From NCBI GenBank assembly GCA_023423045.1, contig JAFAGA010000073.1:102597-166596 (forward strand): a DNA stretch of 64,000 nucleotides. Reading direction: 5' to 3'. The stretch comes from Bacillota bacterium (lineage in GTDB: Bacteria; Bacillota; Clostridia; Lachnospirales; Lachnospiraceae). The notes under the pieces are model-generated. The model was not told the origin of the DNA, did no database searches, and saw only the letters and a list, made by a program, of their open reading frames with translations. Shown in pieces: positions 40,979 to 51,328 of the stretch (within the stretch, counting starts at the first letter, position 1; every line of letters begins with the position of its first letter). The position numbers were made by a program, and so were the translations under genes.

Positions 40979-42809
40979 AGAGAATATTCTGACGGTGGGA
41001 TGGTCAATCAAGCTGGCCTTTCACATCAATGCCGGTATTTTTCTTGGCTGGGGTTTTTTAAGCATTCTTCTTTCGATACTGCCGGCGATTGCGCTTAAAT
41101 ACAACCGGCAGACGGTATCCATCATCTCAGATTACCTTTCAACGGGAAGAGGAAGCTTTCAAGATGTGGTTCCGTCAATCCTGATTCTTGGAGTAATACT
41201 TACTGCTGTTGGCCTGTCAAAGCGCATAAACGGAAATTTCCTCTACTTTATCATGTATGATGCTTACTATTTTGGACTGGAAGAACACATGATGGATGTG
41301 GTCCAACGGATAGAGATCAAAACGCTTATGGATAAAAAATACCGGGATGATCATCATGCTGTCATGGGAAGATGCGGTGCTCTGGCGGATTTTATGAGTT
41401 CCGGCTGTCTGTTTCTTTCCAAATTAGCAGGAGCAGTTTCACTTTTATGTGTCGCCGCCCAAACCTCTTTGGTTATTTTCTGTGTTTCCACAGGGTACAT
41501 AATAGCAATACTGCTTTTGAATTATTTGTCCGCAGACAGGCTGCGATGGGACGGGCGGCCATACAACGAAGCGTCACGCCTTTCCAATCATTATCAAAGT
41601 TCCGTGATGTCACCCGGTGTGGCAAAAGAGCTACGCGTATATGATTTGGGAAAAGAGACAATTGAAAAATGGGATAAATCATATGATAAAATTGAGAGGA
41701 TAGACAGGAGATATGTTAAGGTACGCCAGCTTGTAACCCTGATCAGCGGCGTCGGATTCTACGTTTTCATGGCAGGGATGATGGCGTATTGCATCTACCG
41801 GGTAGCGGACGGCGGCATGTCTGTGGACGTATTTCTCATGCTTTATGTGATGGGGCAGAGCATAAGCGAAGTCACACAGATTCTTTCCTCCAGTTTTCAG
41901 GAAGCTGATAGAGGATTATATTTCCTAAATCTGCAGCGTAAGTTTCTAAATGCGGTTCCAAAGACAGCAGAAGACTGGACAGAGGGCTTTGAACCTGCCG
42001 GTGGGGAGGTTGTATTCGAAGCGGATTCGGTATGTTTTTCCTATGACGATGAACATGAGGTTTTGAGCAGCTTGTCTTTTAAAATAAACAGGGGTGAAAC
42101 CATTGCCCTTGTGGGTGTGAACGGGAGCGGCAAGACAACGCTTGTGAAGCTTCTGATAGGCTTGTTTGCTCCTTCGAAGGGAACGCTTCGTTTTTATGGA
42201 AAGCCGTATGACAACCGCACCCGCGGAGCAGTGATTCAAAGAGTAGGTATGTTCTTTCAGGATTTTCACATATTTCATTCCACCTTGCGGGAAAATGTCG
42301 GGTTCGGGGATTTAAAGAACCTTGGGAATACAGACCGAATCCGCCTTGCAATGCAAAAAGGCGGAGCGGAGAAGCTCCCATCCCGTTTTCCGAAAGGCTT
42401 GGAACAATGGCTCCTGCGTAATGTTATGAAAGACGGAGCCATGCTCTCCGGCGGTGAGAAGCAGCGTGTGGCAGTTTCCAGAGCACATATGAGCGATAAG
42501 GAAATACTGATTTTTGACGAGCCTGCCGCGGCTCTTGATCCCATCGCCGAGATGAAGCAATTTGGAGCCATACGTGAAAAAATAGAAGGCAGAACGGCGA
42601 TCCTTATCAGCCATCGGGTCGGGTTCGCACGGCTTGCGGACAGAATTATCGTACTGGACGGCGGAAGACTTGCGGAAGCAGGTACGCATGACGAGCTGAT
42701 GTCACAGGGTGGGATTTATGCCGGATTTTTCCGTGAGCAGGCCCAGTGGTATGAAACGGAAGGAGGCGAAATACATGAGCAAGCTGAAAACGATTATGAA
42801 AGCCTTTAA
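40965..42809 (+). CDS. ABC exporter half-transporter, first of pair
   Basis: 614 residues: membrane domain about 1-330 and ATPase domain (about 350-595) with Walker A GVNGSGKTT, signature LSGGEKQRVAVSRA, IFDEPAAALDP and ISHRVGFARLAD. All catalytic residues are present. The C-terminal tail is acidic. It overlaps the next ABC gene by 35 bases, and the two C-terminal halves are similar (FREQAQWYET against YRAQAQWYA), suggesting duplication and a heterodimer. With the LytTR regulator this looks like a peptide or bacteriocin-type export system, but no precursor peptide gene is visible. Confidence 0.88.
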   Translation: MKKIKENILTVGWSIKLAFHINAGIFLGWGFLSILLSILPAIALKYNRQTVSIISDYLSTGRGSFQDVVPSILILGVILTAVGLSKRINGNFLYFIMYDAYYFGLEEHMMDVVQRIEIKTLMDKKYRDDHHAVMGRCGALADFMSSGCLFLSKLAGAVSLLCVAAQTSLVIFCVSTGYIIAILLLNYLSADRLRWDGRPYNEASRLSNHYQSSVMSPGVAKELRVYDLGKETIEKWDKSYDKIERIDRRYVKVRQLVTLISGVGFYVFMAGMMAYCIYRVADGGMSVDVFLMLYVMGQSISEVTQILSSSFQEADRGLYFLNLQRKFLNAVPKTAEDWTEGFEPAGGEVVFEADSVCFSYDDEHEVLSSLSFKINRGETIALVGVNGSGKTTLVKLLIGLFAPSKGTLRFYGKPYDNRTRGAVIQRVGMFFQDFHIFHSTLRENVGFGDLKNLGNTDRIRLAMQKGGAEKLPSRFPKGLEQWLLRNVMKDGAMLSGGEKQRVAVSRAHMSDKEILIFDEPAAALDPIAEMKQFGAIREKIEGRTAILISHRVGFARLADRIIVLDGGRLAEAGTHDELMSQGGIYAGFFREQAQWYETEGGEIHEQAENDYESL

Positions 42810-44559
42810 GATCAGTATAAAAATTAAAGGCACAGCGTCGATGGCAATCAGCCTTCTTGGATTTCCCGCCGCACTTCTGCCTGTTCTGCTGGCCGGCCGA
42901 CTGAGAGCGCTCACAGATGAATTGCAGCTTCTCATGGGTTCCAAGGGGAGCGTTACTCCTGCATTGACTGTTTTCGCTTCCCTGGCAGGATTATATGTTG
43001 TGCAGGTCATTATCACGAATTTGGGGCAGTACAGGAATGGTCTTGATGAAATAAAAATTCAAAGGTACATCAAGTATATCATCATGCGCCATAAATGTGA
43101 GGTACGGTATAAATATATTGAGAATTATGATGATTTTCAAAAGCGTATCGCCTTTACCGAGGAGTTTGCGGGATTTACAATGGCAAGATGTATTGGAAGC
43201 ATGATAACAATCCTGCAGCTGCTGGTGTCTTTTTTAGGAGCAGCCGTTGCTCTATGGAGCATCAGCCCGGTCATTGTGATTATTCTTTTTGTCACAAGTG
43301 TTCCGGCGGCAGTTCTCGCTTATTTACAACAGGACGAAACCTTTCGTGTCAGGACAAAATGGATGGAAGAGGGAGCGCTTGCGATTCATTATTTCTCTTT
43401 GATCGCCGGGAATAGTTCAATTGACGGGCTGCAGGAGATACGGCATTTCGCCTTGTTCGATTATTTAAAAGCGCGGTGGCGGGCAATTGCCGATGAATAT
43501 ATCGGCAAGAAGAATAAGGTGATGGTAAAGCATGTAAGGTATAATACGGCCGCTGATTTTCTCCGAAGTGCGGTTTATATCGGGATTTTGTTGCTGGCGG
43601 CATGGTCGATCTACAAAAATCCTGCGATTGGGTTGGGAACTTTTACTTTAGTTTTTGCATTGTCAGGGCAGGTGCAAACGATTACGGGAGATTTTTTGGT
43701 GGGCATTATGGTGTTTGCCCAAAATATTCCCTATATGCAGGAATTTTTCGGACTGGAGGAGCTGGAGCGCGAGCCGTATAAGAGAGAAGATGACAGACCG
43801 CAGCATTCCGGCGATATTTCTTTTGAGAATATTAACTTTTCATATCCCAATTCTGAGGCCGAGGTGTTAAAAGATATTACGGTCAAAATAAAAGAGGGTG
43901 AGAAGATTGCCGTTGTCGGAGAAAATGGAAGCGGCAAATCAACGTTTATCAGTCTGCTTTGCGGAATGTTTGCCCCTAAAACAGGCAGTGTCAGCATTGG
44001 AGGTATTAACGTTTCTGCCAATCCTGCTGCCGCACGCAATATGATTTCCGTTGTCTTTCAAGACTTTGCCCATTACGAAGCAAGTTTAAGAGAGAATATT
44101 ACTATTTCAGATAAAAACCGTAATGCAGGCGATGAGGAGATAATGGATTTATTGAAAAGAATTAATGTAAGTGATGTGGTGGAAGAACAGCCCCATGGGC
44201 TGGATGAGATGGTAGGTTCTTTTTCTGATAAGGCAAATAATCTTTCCGGAGGCCAGTGGCAGAAAATTTCCATCGCGCGGGCTGCATATCGGGAAAGTGC
44301 AAGGATCATGGTTCTTGACGAGCCGACCTCTGCACTGGATCCCATTGCCGAAGCTCAGTTATATAGAAATTTTGCAGAATTGACCGGAGAGAAAACAACG
44401 ATACTCATTTCACACCGGCTTGGTATTACATCAATTGTTGACAGGATCCTTGTGTTCAAGGACGGCGAAATAATCGAAGATGGTTCTCACAGACAGCTGA
44501 TGGCGCAAAACGGCCATTACGCAAAAATGTATCGGGCACAGGCTCAGTGGTATGCATAA
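42775..44559 (+). CDS. ABC exporter half-transporter, second of pair
   Basis: 594 residues from ATG 42775 with GGAGG upstream, inside the 3' end of the preceding gene. Membrane domain about 1-320 and ATPase domain (about 345-590) with GENGSGKST, signature LSGGQWQK, VLDEPTSALDP and ISHRLGITSIVD. Both ATP sites appear competent, unlike the MarR-linked pair. Probably forms a heterodimeric exporter with the preceding product. It ends nine bases from the convergent AraC gene. Confidence 0.88.
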   Translation: MSKLKTIMKAFKISIKIKGTASMAISLLGFPAALLPVLLAGRLRALTDELQLLMGSKGSVTPALTVFASLAGLYVVQVIITNLGQYRNGLDEIKIQRYIKYIIMRHKCEVRYKYIENYDDFQKRIAFTEEFAGFTMARCIGSMITILQLLVSFLGAAVALWSISPVIVIILFVTSVPAAVLAYLQQDETFRVRTKWMEEGALAIHYFSLIAGNSSIDGLQEIRHFALFDYLKARWRAIADEYIGKKNKVMVKHVRYNTAADFLRSAVYIGILLLAAWSIYKNPAIGLGTFTLVFALSGQVQTITGDFLVGIMVFAQNIPYMQEFFGLEELEREPYKREDDRPQHSGDISFENINFSYPNSEAEVLKDITVKIKEGEKIAVVGENGSGKSTFISLLCGMFAPKTGSVSIGGINVSANPAAARNMISVVFQDFAHYEASLRENITISDKNRNAGDEEIMDLLKRINVSDVVEEQPHGLDEMVGSFSDKANNLSGGQWQKISIARAAYRESARIMVLDEPTSALDPIAEAQLYRNFAELTGEKTTILISHRLGITSIVDRILVFKDGEIIEDGSHRQLMAQNGHYAKMYRAQAQWYA

Positions 44560-44568
44560 TCCGATGAG

Positions 44569-45339
44569 TCAGCGGTTCATCAGCCGATATTGTGTCGGAG
44601 TCATTCCCATATACTGTTTAAATTGGCGCATAAAATGCTCCTCATTCTCATAGCCGCACCGGACAGCGATATCACGGATGGTATCGCTGGTTGCAATTAA
44701 CGAGGTTTTTGCATATTGGAGCTTGCAGGAAATAACGTCGGCAATGCAGGTGGTTCCAAAGGTCTGCCGATATAGCCGCTGAAAATGGGAGGGGCTCAGA
44801 TTCACCTGGCGGGACAGGCGTTCCACGGTCCATTTCTCCTCAGGATGGCGATAAATCAGGGAACGGAGATTCAGCAGCTCATCATAATAGCCGTATATTT
44901 TTGTATTCTGAGGCTGATAAGCTGATAATTCGATGATTTTTACGAACAGGAGCCTCAGCAGCAAATCCATGGATTCTGCCCGCTTTGCGTTGGTGGAGAT
45001 GTATTCCAGATATAACTCCTTTAAGATTTTACCCAGCTGCTTGGTAGAGGGAAGCTGTATCAGGGTATCCAGGGGCAGGGTATGGAAGTCCGGCTCTGCT
45101 TTTGCGTCAAAATGAATAAAATCATTGGCATAGCCGGTACCATTGGCACGATAGATCTGGGGAGTGCCCCGGTTAAAAATGATAGCGGAGTTCTTTGACG
45201 CAATATATTCGGCTCCATTCAGCCAAAGAATGGCGGGAGTTTTAAAATACAGAAAAAGATAGTCACCGGAACCGTTGGGGCGGTTGATGGAAAATTGGCT
45301 GCTGTGGGTGTAATTTAGGCCTATGGCATGAACTGTCAT
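44569..45339 (-). CDS. AraC-family regulator
   Basis: 256 residues from ATG 45339 (GGAG six bases upstream). The N-terminal ~150 form a cupin-type sensing domain (NGSGDYLFLYFKTPA); the C-terminal ~100 carry two helix-turn-helix motifs (WTVERLSRQVNLSPSHFQRLYR and IRDIAVRCGYENEEHFMRQFK) in the usual place. It is divergent from the GH51 arabinofuranosidase gene, 302 bases apart, and so is the likely activator of that gene with an arabinose-like or other sugar effector. Role inferred from context. Confidence 0.88.
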   Translation of the reverse strand: MTVHAIGLNYTHSSQFSINRPNGSGDYLFLYFKTPAILWLNGAEYIASKNSAIIFNRGTPQIYRANGTGYANDFIHFDAKAEPDFHTLPLDTLIQLPSTKQLGKILKELYLEYISTNAKRAESMDLLLRLLFVKIIELSAYQPQNTKIYGYYDELLNLRSLIYRHPEEKWTVERLSRQVNLSPSHFQRLYRQTFGTTCIADVISCKLQYAKTSLIATSDTIRDIAVRCGYENEEHFMRQFKQYMGMTPTQYRLMNR

Positions 45340-45641
45340 AATGGACTCCATTCTATGAAAAAGTCGGATTCATCAGTATGAAAACATCATATATCATTGT
45401 TATTTCCGGTGTCAATATGCTATAACAGATGGTATTAAGATATGATGAAAGCGCAGTGCCCAAGCTTAACATAATGACATTGATCAGAGGAGGGCCAGGC
45501 GAAGGACATAATACCCCGTAATGCACTGTAACAAAGTGCAGTGAACAGTGTGAGAAAGACATACGTACAGCGGCCTGCATGAGAGTATTAATTATCATTA
45601 ATACAATTCATCATATATCATACATGGAAAGGAAGAGCAGA

Positions 45642-47144
45642 ATGAAGGCAAAATTGACACTGAACAAGGATTTTAAAATCGGCGAAGTGGATGAAAGAAT
45701 CTACGGTTCTTTCATTGAGCATTTGGGAAGAGCGGTGTATCAGGGGATATACGAGCCGACCCATCCCACTGCGGATGATATGGGCTTCCGCAAAGATGTA
45801 ATAGAGCTGGTAAAGCAGCTGAAGGTACCGATTGTGCGCTATCCCGGAGGCAATTTCGTATCCGGATACCGTTGGGAGGATGGAATTGGCGACCGGAGCA
45901 AGCGCCCGAGGAGAGCGGAGCTTGCATGGCAGACCATCGAGACCAATGAGGTAGGAATTGATGAATTCCAGGAATGGGCCAGGCGTGCCGGAAGTCAGGT
46001 GATGCAGGCGGTGAATCTGGGGACCAGGGGGCCGGAGGAAGCAAAAGATTTACTGGAATACTGTAATTTCCCCGGAGGAACCTATTATAGCGACCTGCGC
46101 CGCGCCAATGGTTTTGAGGAGCCCTTCGGAATTAAAGTGTGGTGTCTGGGCAATGAGATGGACGGGCCCTGGCAAATCTGTGCGAAGACAGCCGAGGAAT
46201 ACGGGAGGATTGCCTGCCAGACAGCCAAGGTGATGAAGGATTTGGATCCGACCATTGAGCTGGTAGCCTGCGGCAGTTCCAGTCTCTCCATGCCCTCTTT
46301 CGGCAAGTGGGAGGCTACGGTGTTAGAGCATACTTATGAGTATGTGGATTACTTATCCCTGCACAGCTATTACGGAAACCAGGAGAACGATACCCCTTCC
46401 TTCCTGGCCTGTTCCCTGGATATGGATCAGTTCATCAAATCCGTTGCTGCGATCTGTGATTATGTGAAGGCGGTGAAGCGGTCCGATAAGACGATTTATC
46501 TGTCCTTCGATGAATGGAATATCTGGTTCCACAGCAATGAAGCGGATAAGAAGCTGGAAAAATGGCAGATTGCGCCTCCTCAGCTGGAGGATGTCTATAC
46601 CTTTGAGGATGCTCTGGCAGTGGGATGTCTTCTGATTACCCTGTTAAAGAACTGCGATCGGGTGAAGATGGCCTGTCTAGCCCAGCTTGTGAACGTAATT
46701 GCTCCCATTATGACCGAGAGCGGCGGTGCTGCCTGGGTACAGTCAATCTACTATCCCTTCCTCCATGCCTCCAACTATGGAAAGGGAGCGGCCCTGTCCC
46801 CTGTTCTAACCTGTGACAGCTACAGCACGGGGAAGAGAAAGGAAATTCCCTATGTGGAGACTGTCGGAACCTATGACAAGGAAACGGGTGAGCTGACGGT
46901 ATTCGCTGTTAACCGGTCCTTGGAGGAAAGTGTGGATTTGGAGATAGCATTTCGTGAGTTTGGAAGCATGGAGCTTATTGAACATATTGTGCTGGAGCAT
47001 GAGGATCTGAAGGCGGCCAATACCGCCGCTGCACCGGACAAGGTGAAGCCCCACAGGGGAGGAGCAACCAGAGTGAATTCCTCTGCCGCCATTGCTACCC
47101 TGAACAAGCATTCCTGGAATGTTATCCGGTTTCAACTGAAATAA
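45642..47144 (+). CDS. Alpha-L-arabinofuranosidase, GH51
   Basis: 500 residues from ATG 45642, after GGAAGAG; two earlier in-frame starts give extra non-conserved residues. No signal peptide, so it works on imported oligosaccharides. Catalytic acid/base Glu172 lies in LGNEMDGPW and the nucleophile Glu291 in SFDEWNIW, as in family GH51. The N-terminal (beta/alpha)8 barrel (about 1-360) is followed by a beta-sandwich. It releases L-arabinose from arabinoxylan or arabinan fragments; this implies growth on plant cell-wall sugars. Probably controlled by the divergent AraC gene. Confidence 0.93.
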   Translation: MKAKLTLNKDFKIGEVDERIYGSFIEHLGRAVYQGIYEPTHPTADDMGFRKDVIELVKQLKVPIVRYPGGNFVSGYRWEDGIGDRSKRPRRAELAWQTIETNEVGIDEFQEWARRAGSQVMQAVNLGTRGPEEAKDLLEYCNFPGGTYYSDLRRANGFEEPFGIKVWCLGNEMDGPWQICAKTAEEYGRIACQTAKVMKDLDPTIELVACGSSSLSMPSFGKWEATVLEHTYEYVDYLSLHSYYGNQENDTPSFLACSLDMDQFIKSVAAICDYVKAVKRSDKTIYLSFDEWNIWFHSNEADKKLEKWQIAPPQLEDVYTFEDALAVGCLLITLLKNCDRVKMACLAQLVNVIAPIMTESGGAAWVQSIYYPFLHASNYGKGAALSPVLTCDSYSTGKRKEIPYVETVGTYDKETGELTVFAVNRSLEESVDLEIAFREFGSMELIEHIVLEHEDLKAANTAAAPDKVKPHRGGATRVNSSAAIATLNKHSWNVIRFQLK

Positions 47145-47331
47145 TTCATAGTGTTATTTTTGATGAATGGTTTTTATATCCTTCGAACAGGCTCCCTGTA
47201 TGGGATTCCTTCTGCGAAGAATATAGGAACCATTCTTTTCATTGACAGAAGATGAATGGTATAATATCGTTAGATATTAGATATTAACGCTGTGATTTTC
47301 CGGATGAAACTGATTTTTCCGAAAGGATGGG

Positions 47332-48468
47332 ATGCTTAGTATGGATTTTCAATTTTTTATGCCGACCCAAGTGATTATGTCAGAGAACGGAATTATTAAT
47401 AATGCGCCGCTGTTTAAGGAATTCGGAAAGAAAGCTCTCATCGTCACCGGATCTGCGTCTGCAAAATTGTGCGGGGCTATGCCGGATATAACACAGGCGC
47501 TGCAGGAACAGGGGATTTTGTATGATCTTTATGACAGGATTAAGAGTAATCCCACCGTAGCCAGTGTATATGAGGGGGCAGCTTATGCAAGAGAGGCGGG
47601 AGCACAATTTTTGATCGCCATCGGCGGAGGCTCGGTAATGGATGCGGCAAAGGCCATCGCGCTCCTGACAATGCAGGAGATTGAAGAGGAGGAGCTGTTC
47701 TCCGGGGTCTACGGCCCGGAGGTTCTGCCGGTGATTGCGGTTCCTACAACCGCCGGAACCGGGGCGGAGGTTACTCCATATTCTGTTCTGACCAATGATA
47801 AGAGGCAGACAAAAACCAGCATAGCATCGCCGTACTTATTTCCCAGGATCGCCTTCCTGGATGCCAGGTATACAAAAAGCCTGCCCATGACAATTACAAT
47901 TAATACGGCGCTGGATGCTTTGTCCCATGCTATCGAGGGCATGCTCACCGTAAGGGCGACGGCCATCAGCAATTCTATCGCTGCGGAAAGCATAGCGAGG
48001 ATTTCACAATGTCTGCGCGGCTTATCACCCGGCAAGGCGCTGGATGAGGCGGGACGGCTTCCTACGGACCTCCGGGAAAAGCTCTTGCTTGGTTCCATGC
48101 TGGCAGGAGTGGTCATAACCCATACGGGAACCACCGTGGTCCACCCCATGGGGTATAGTCTGACCTATTTTAAAAATGTGGATCATGGCCGGGCCAACGC
48201 TCTGTTGCTGCCCAGCTATCTGCGTTTTGTCGCAAAGCATGAACCGGAGGCGGTAAAAAAGATATTATCTGCCATGGGACTGAATTCCATGGATGAATTG
48301 GAGGCTGTCTTTTTGAGATTGCTGGGAGAAAGGGAAGTGATTACGGCAAAGGAGCTGGAGCGGTACGCAGCCATTGCGGTTCAGTCGAGGAATGCGGCAA
48401 ATTCAAGAGTGGTTCCTACCCGGGAGGATATCGAGAATATTTATGCCAGGAGCCTGCAAATATTATAG
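47332..48468 (+). CDS. Iron-containing alcohol dehydrogenase
   Basis: 378 residues of the Fe-ADH family. NAD(P)-binding motif GGGSVMDAAKAIAL (about 100-113), PTTAGTGAEVTPY, and metal ligands Asp/His in ALDALSHAIEG, His in HPMGYS and His in VDHGRANALLLP. Natural substrate may be butanol, ethanol, 1,3-propanediol or a sugar aldehyde; nothing here decides. RBS AAGG lies 5 bases before ATG 47332. A -10-like TATAAT occurs near 47260. Monocistronic. Confidence 0.9.
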   Translation: MLSMDFQFFMPTQVIMSENGIINNAPLFKEFGKKALIVTGSASAKLCGAMPDITQALQEQGILYDLYDRIKSNPTVASVYEGAAYAREAGAQFLIAIGGGSVMDAAKAIALLTMQEIEEEELFSGVYGPEVLPVIAVPTTAGTGAEVTPYSVLTNDKRQTKTSIASPYLFPRIAFLDARYTKSLPMTITINTALDALSHAIEGMLTVRATAISNSIAAESIARISQCLRGLSPGKALDEAGRLPTDLREKLLLGSMLAGVVITHTGTTVVHPMGYSLTYFKNVDHGRANALLLPSYLRFVAKHEPEAVKKILSAMGLNSMDELEAVFLRLLGEREVITAKELERYAAIAVQSRNAANSRVVPTREDIENIYARSLQIL

Positions 48469-48640
48469 TCTTTGGACTATCGAATCAACAAATACTTTTG
48501 ATAATAGAGTGGGGATTTACACGGTTAATGATTTATTAGATGCATTGAAATTAATAAACAAATTGACATAGGATAATTATATTGATGAAGGCAGGTTACG
48601 GATATAATTAATGATAATAAGGAAAGGAGGTCAAATTGGG

Positions 48641-51328
48641 ATGGTAATTAGTCAAACCGATTGCGAAGCTTTGCCTGGGCAGCTTTCTGCCGAACCTACC
48701 GAGAAAAAACGTGGCAGACTGAAAATTTACTTCGGTTATGCGGCAGGGGTTGGCAAGACCTGCGCCATGCTGCATGACGCTCATGAGGTAAGAAAAGACG
48801 GCGTCGACGTTGTTGCCGGTTATATTGAAACCCATGCCTGGCCGGAAACGACGGCACTTTTAGAAGGGCTGGAGCTCCTGCCTCCTTTGGAAAGCTCCTA
48901 TAAAGGAGTCGCTTTCAAAGAGTTTGACTTGGACAGGGCGATTCACAGAAAGCCGGGGCTTATCCTGATAGATGAGCTGGCCCATACTAACGCCGAAGGC
49001 TGCCGCCACAAAAAAAGATATCAGGATGTGGAGGAGCTGCTGCGCGCAGGAATTGATGTGTATACCACGGTTAATGTGCAGCATATCGAAAGTTTGAATG
49101 ACGTAGTGGCGTCCATCACCGGTATTTCGGTACGTGAACGTATTCCGGACAGCGTGTTTGACAGTGCCGATCAAATTGAACTTGTGGATATTGAGCCGGA
49201 TGAACTAATTGAACGCCTTCATAGAGGAAAAGTCTATCTTGAAAAGCCTCAGCGGACTCTTTCCACTTTTTTTACCAGAGAAAAGCTGATCACCCTTCGT
49301 GAAATTGCGCTGCGGCGCACAGCTGATCAGGTCAATCGGATTTCTTTGCAGAATTCTGAGCAGACACAAAGCGGTGGTTCTTATGCGAACGAGCATATTT
49401 TGGTCTGTCTCTCCCCGGCGCCCTTCAACGCCAAGGTGATCCGCACGGCGGCGAGAATGGCGGATGCATTCCATGGTGTGTTCACTGCGCTCTTTGTGGA
49501 AACACCGGGTGCGGCAAATCATAACCAAACGCGGCTTCAGGAACATTTGAGGCTTGCCGAGCAGCTTGGTGCTCAAATTGCCACCGTGTATGGGGAAGAT
49601 GTTCCGGGACAGATTGCGGAATACGCCAAGGTGAGCCGTGTTACAAAAATCGTCATGGGACGCTCCAATCATATGAATAAATGGTTTGCAAAGCCTACCT
49701 TTGTGGACAGGCTATCTACCCTTGCACCCAATATAGATATTTATATCATCCCGGATTCCCAGCCATCCTTCCATTTGGGACTGCCGAAACACACAAGGTA
49801 CGCTAAGTTTTCATTGGCAGATTCCTTAAAAACCATAGGAATTTTGATTGTATGCACGCTGATTGGGCTGTGGTTTGCTTCTCTCGGCTTCAGCGATACA
49901 AATATCATAACAGTTTTTATTCTGGGTGTATTGATCAATTCTATTGTGACAAGCGGGCAGATTTACAGTGTGGTATCCTCCGTTATGAGTGTGCTGGTGT
50001 TTGATCTTATCTTTACCAAACCCTATTTTTATTTTCATGTATTTGGTGCCGGCTATCCGGTTACTTTTCTGGTAATGCTGGCGTCTGCCATCATTACCAG
50101 CACACTTACCAAGCGGGTCAAAGAGCAAGCACGGCAGGCTGTACAAAAAGCCTACCGTACAGAAGTACTTTTGGAAACAAGCCACAAACTGCAGCAGGCC
50201 AAGGATGAATCGGCAATCCTGAGTGAAACGGCGCAGCAGATGGTCAAGCTGCTGGATAGAAGCATCATTTTTTATTCTGTACAGGAAGGTACTCTGTCCG
50301 AGCCGATGGTTTTCCTAAAAGAAGGATTGGAGGCAGATCCGCAGGTTTATCTCACGGCGGATGAACGCATGGTAGCTGAGTGGGTCTACAAGAATAATAA
50401 GCGGGCGGGTGCTACTACAAACACCCTGTCAACCGCTAAATGCCTATACCTCGCGGTGCGCGGAAAAGACAGGGTTTTTGCTGTTGCAGGAATTGCCATG
50501 GAAAGAGAAGCGTCTTTGGAGGTATTTGAAAAGAGCCTAGTGATTGCCATGCTTGGGGAGTGCGGTTTGGCACTGGAAAAGGAATGGCTGAATGAAACTA
50601 AAAAGCAAATCACCATGCAGGCCCATCAGGAGCAGCTCCGTGCCGATCTGCTCAGAGGCATTTCCCATGATCTGCGCACCCCCCTTACCAGCATTTCGGG
50701 GAATGCGGGCATCCTTATGGGGAATTCTAAAATTCTCAGCGAAGAGCAAAAAGATGGACTCTATACCGACATCTACGACGATGCCATGTGGCTGATTAAG
50801 CTGGTGGAGAATCTGCTTTCCATTACCCGGATTGAAAACGGGACGGTGAATTTGAATTTGCAGCCGGAGCTGTTGGATGAGGTCATCGAGGAGGCGTTGC
50901 TTCATGTCAATCGAAAAAGTGCAGAGCATAAGATTGAGACGGTTCTCGGCGACGAGTTCCTTATGGCTAAAATGGACTCCCGGCTCATTATTCAAGTCAT
51001 TATCAACATCGTAGACAATGCGATTAAATATACGCCGCCGGGTTCCTGTATTACAATCTCGGCAAAAAAAGACGGACAATACGCCTGTGTTGAAATTGCC
51101 GACGATGGCCCCGGTATTTCGGATGAAGCAAAAGCAAAATTGTTCGACATGTTCTTTACAGCATATAATATCAGCGCGGATGGCCGACGTGGACTTGGGT
51201 TAGGGCTTACCCTGTGTAAATCAATTATTACCGCCCATGGCGGTACGATATATGTAAAAGATAATGCTTGGCAAGGTACCGTGTTTGGATTTACCTTGCA
51301 GGCAGAGGAGGTGGATGTCCATGAATAA
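48641..51328 (+). CDS. kdpD: KdpD potassium sensor kinase
   Basis: 895 residues from ATG 48641 (AAGGAGG 11 bases before). Layout: KdpD N-terminal domain with ATP loop GYAAGVGKTCAM (about 34-45), a universal-stress-like domain (about 245-375), four membrane helices (about 395-500), GAF-like segment, and kinase core with His676 in ISHDLRTPLTS, then DNAIKYTPPGS, ADDGPGISDEA and RRGLGLGLTLCKS. It responds to K+ limitation or c-di-AMP in relatives. KdpE gene overlaps its 3' end. No kdpFABC ATPase genes are in the window; the KtrB/A channel genes follow instead. Confidence 0.94.
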   Translation: MVISQTDCEALPGQLSAEPTEKKRGRLKIYFGYAAGVGKTCAMLHDAHEVRKDGVDVVAGYIETHAWPETTALLEGLELLPPLESSYKGVAFKEFDLDRAIHRKPGLILIDELAHTNAEGCRHKKRYQDVEELLRAGIDVYTTVNVQHIESLNDVVASITGISVRERIPDSVFDSADQIELVDIEPDELIERLHRGKVYLEKPQRTLSTFFTREKLITLREIALRRTADQVNRISLQNSEQTQSGGSYANEHILVCLSPAPFNAKVIRTAARMADAFHGVFTALFVETPGAANHNQTRLQEHLRLAEQLGAQIATVYGEDVPGQIAEYAKVSRVTKIVMGRSNHMNKWFAKPTFVDRLSTLAPNIDIYIIPDSQPSFHLGLPKHTRYAKFSLADSLKTIGILIVCTLIGLWFASLGFSDTNIITVFILGVLINSIVTSGQIYSVVSSVMSVLVFDLIFTKPYFYFHVFGAGYPVTFLVMLASAIITSTLTKRVKEQARQAVQKAYRTEVLLETSHKLQQAKDESAILSETAQQMVKLLDRSIIFYSVQEGTLSEPMVFLKEGLEADPQVYLTADERMVAEWVYKNNKRAGATTNTLSTAKCLYLAVRGKDRVFAVAGIAMEREASLEVFEKSLVIAMLGECGLALEKEWLNETKKQITMQAHQEQLRADLLRGISHDLRTPLTSISGNAGILMGNSKILSEEQKDGLYTDIYDDAMWLIKLVENLLSITRIENGTVNLNLQPELLDEVIEEALLHVNRKSAEHKIETVLGDEFLMAKMDSRLIIQVIINIVDNAIKYTPPGSCITISAKKDGQYACVEIADDGPGISDEAKAKLFDMFFTAYNISADGRRGLGLGLTLCKSIITAHGGTIYVKDNAWQGTVFGFTLQAEEVDVHE

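Noticed and set aside
45520..45560. CACTG/CAGTG hairpin upstream of the GH51 gene as an AraC operator
   Set aside because: AraC-type sites are usually direct repeats; a short hairpin alone does not support the call.
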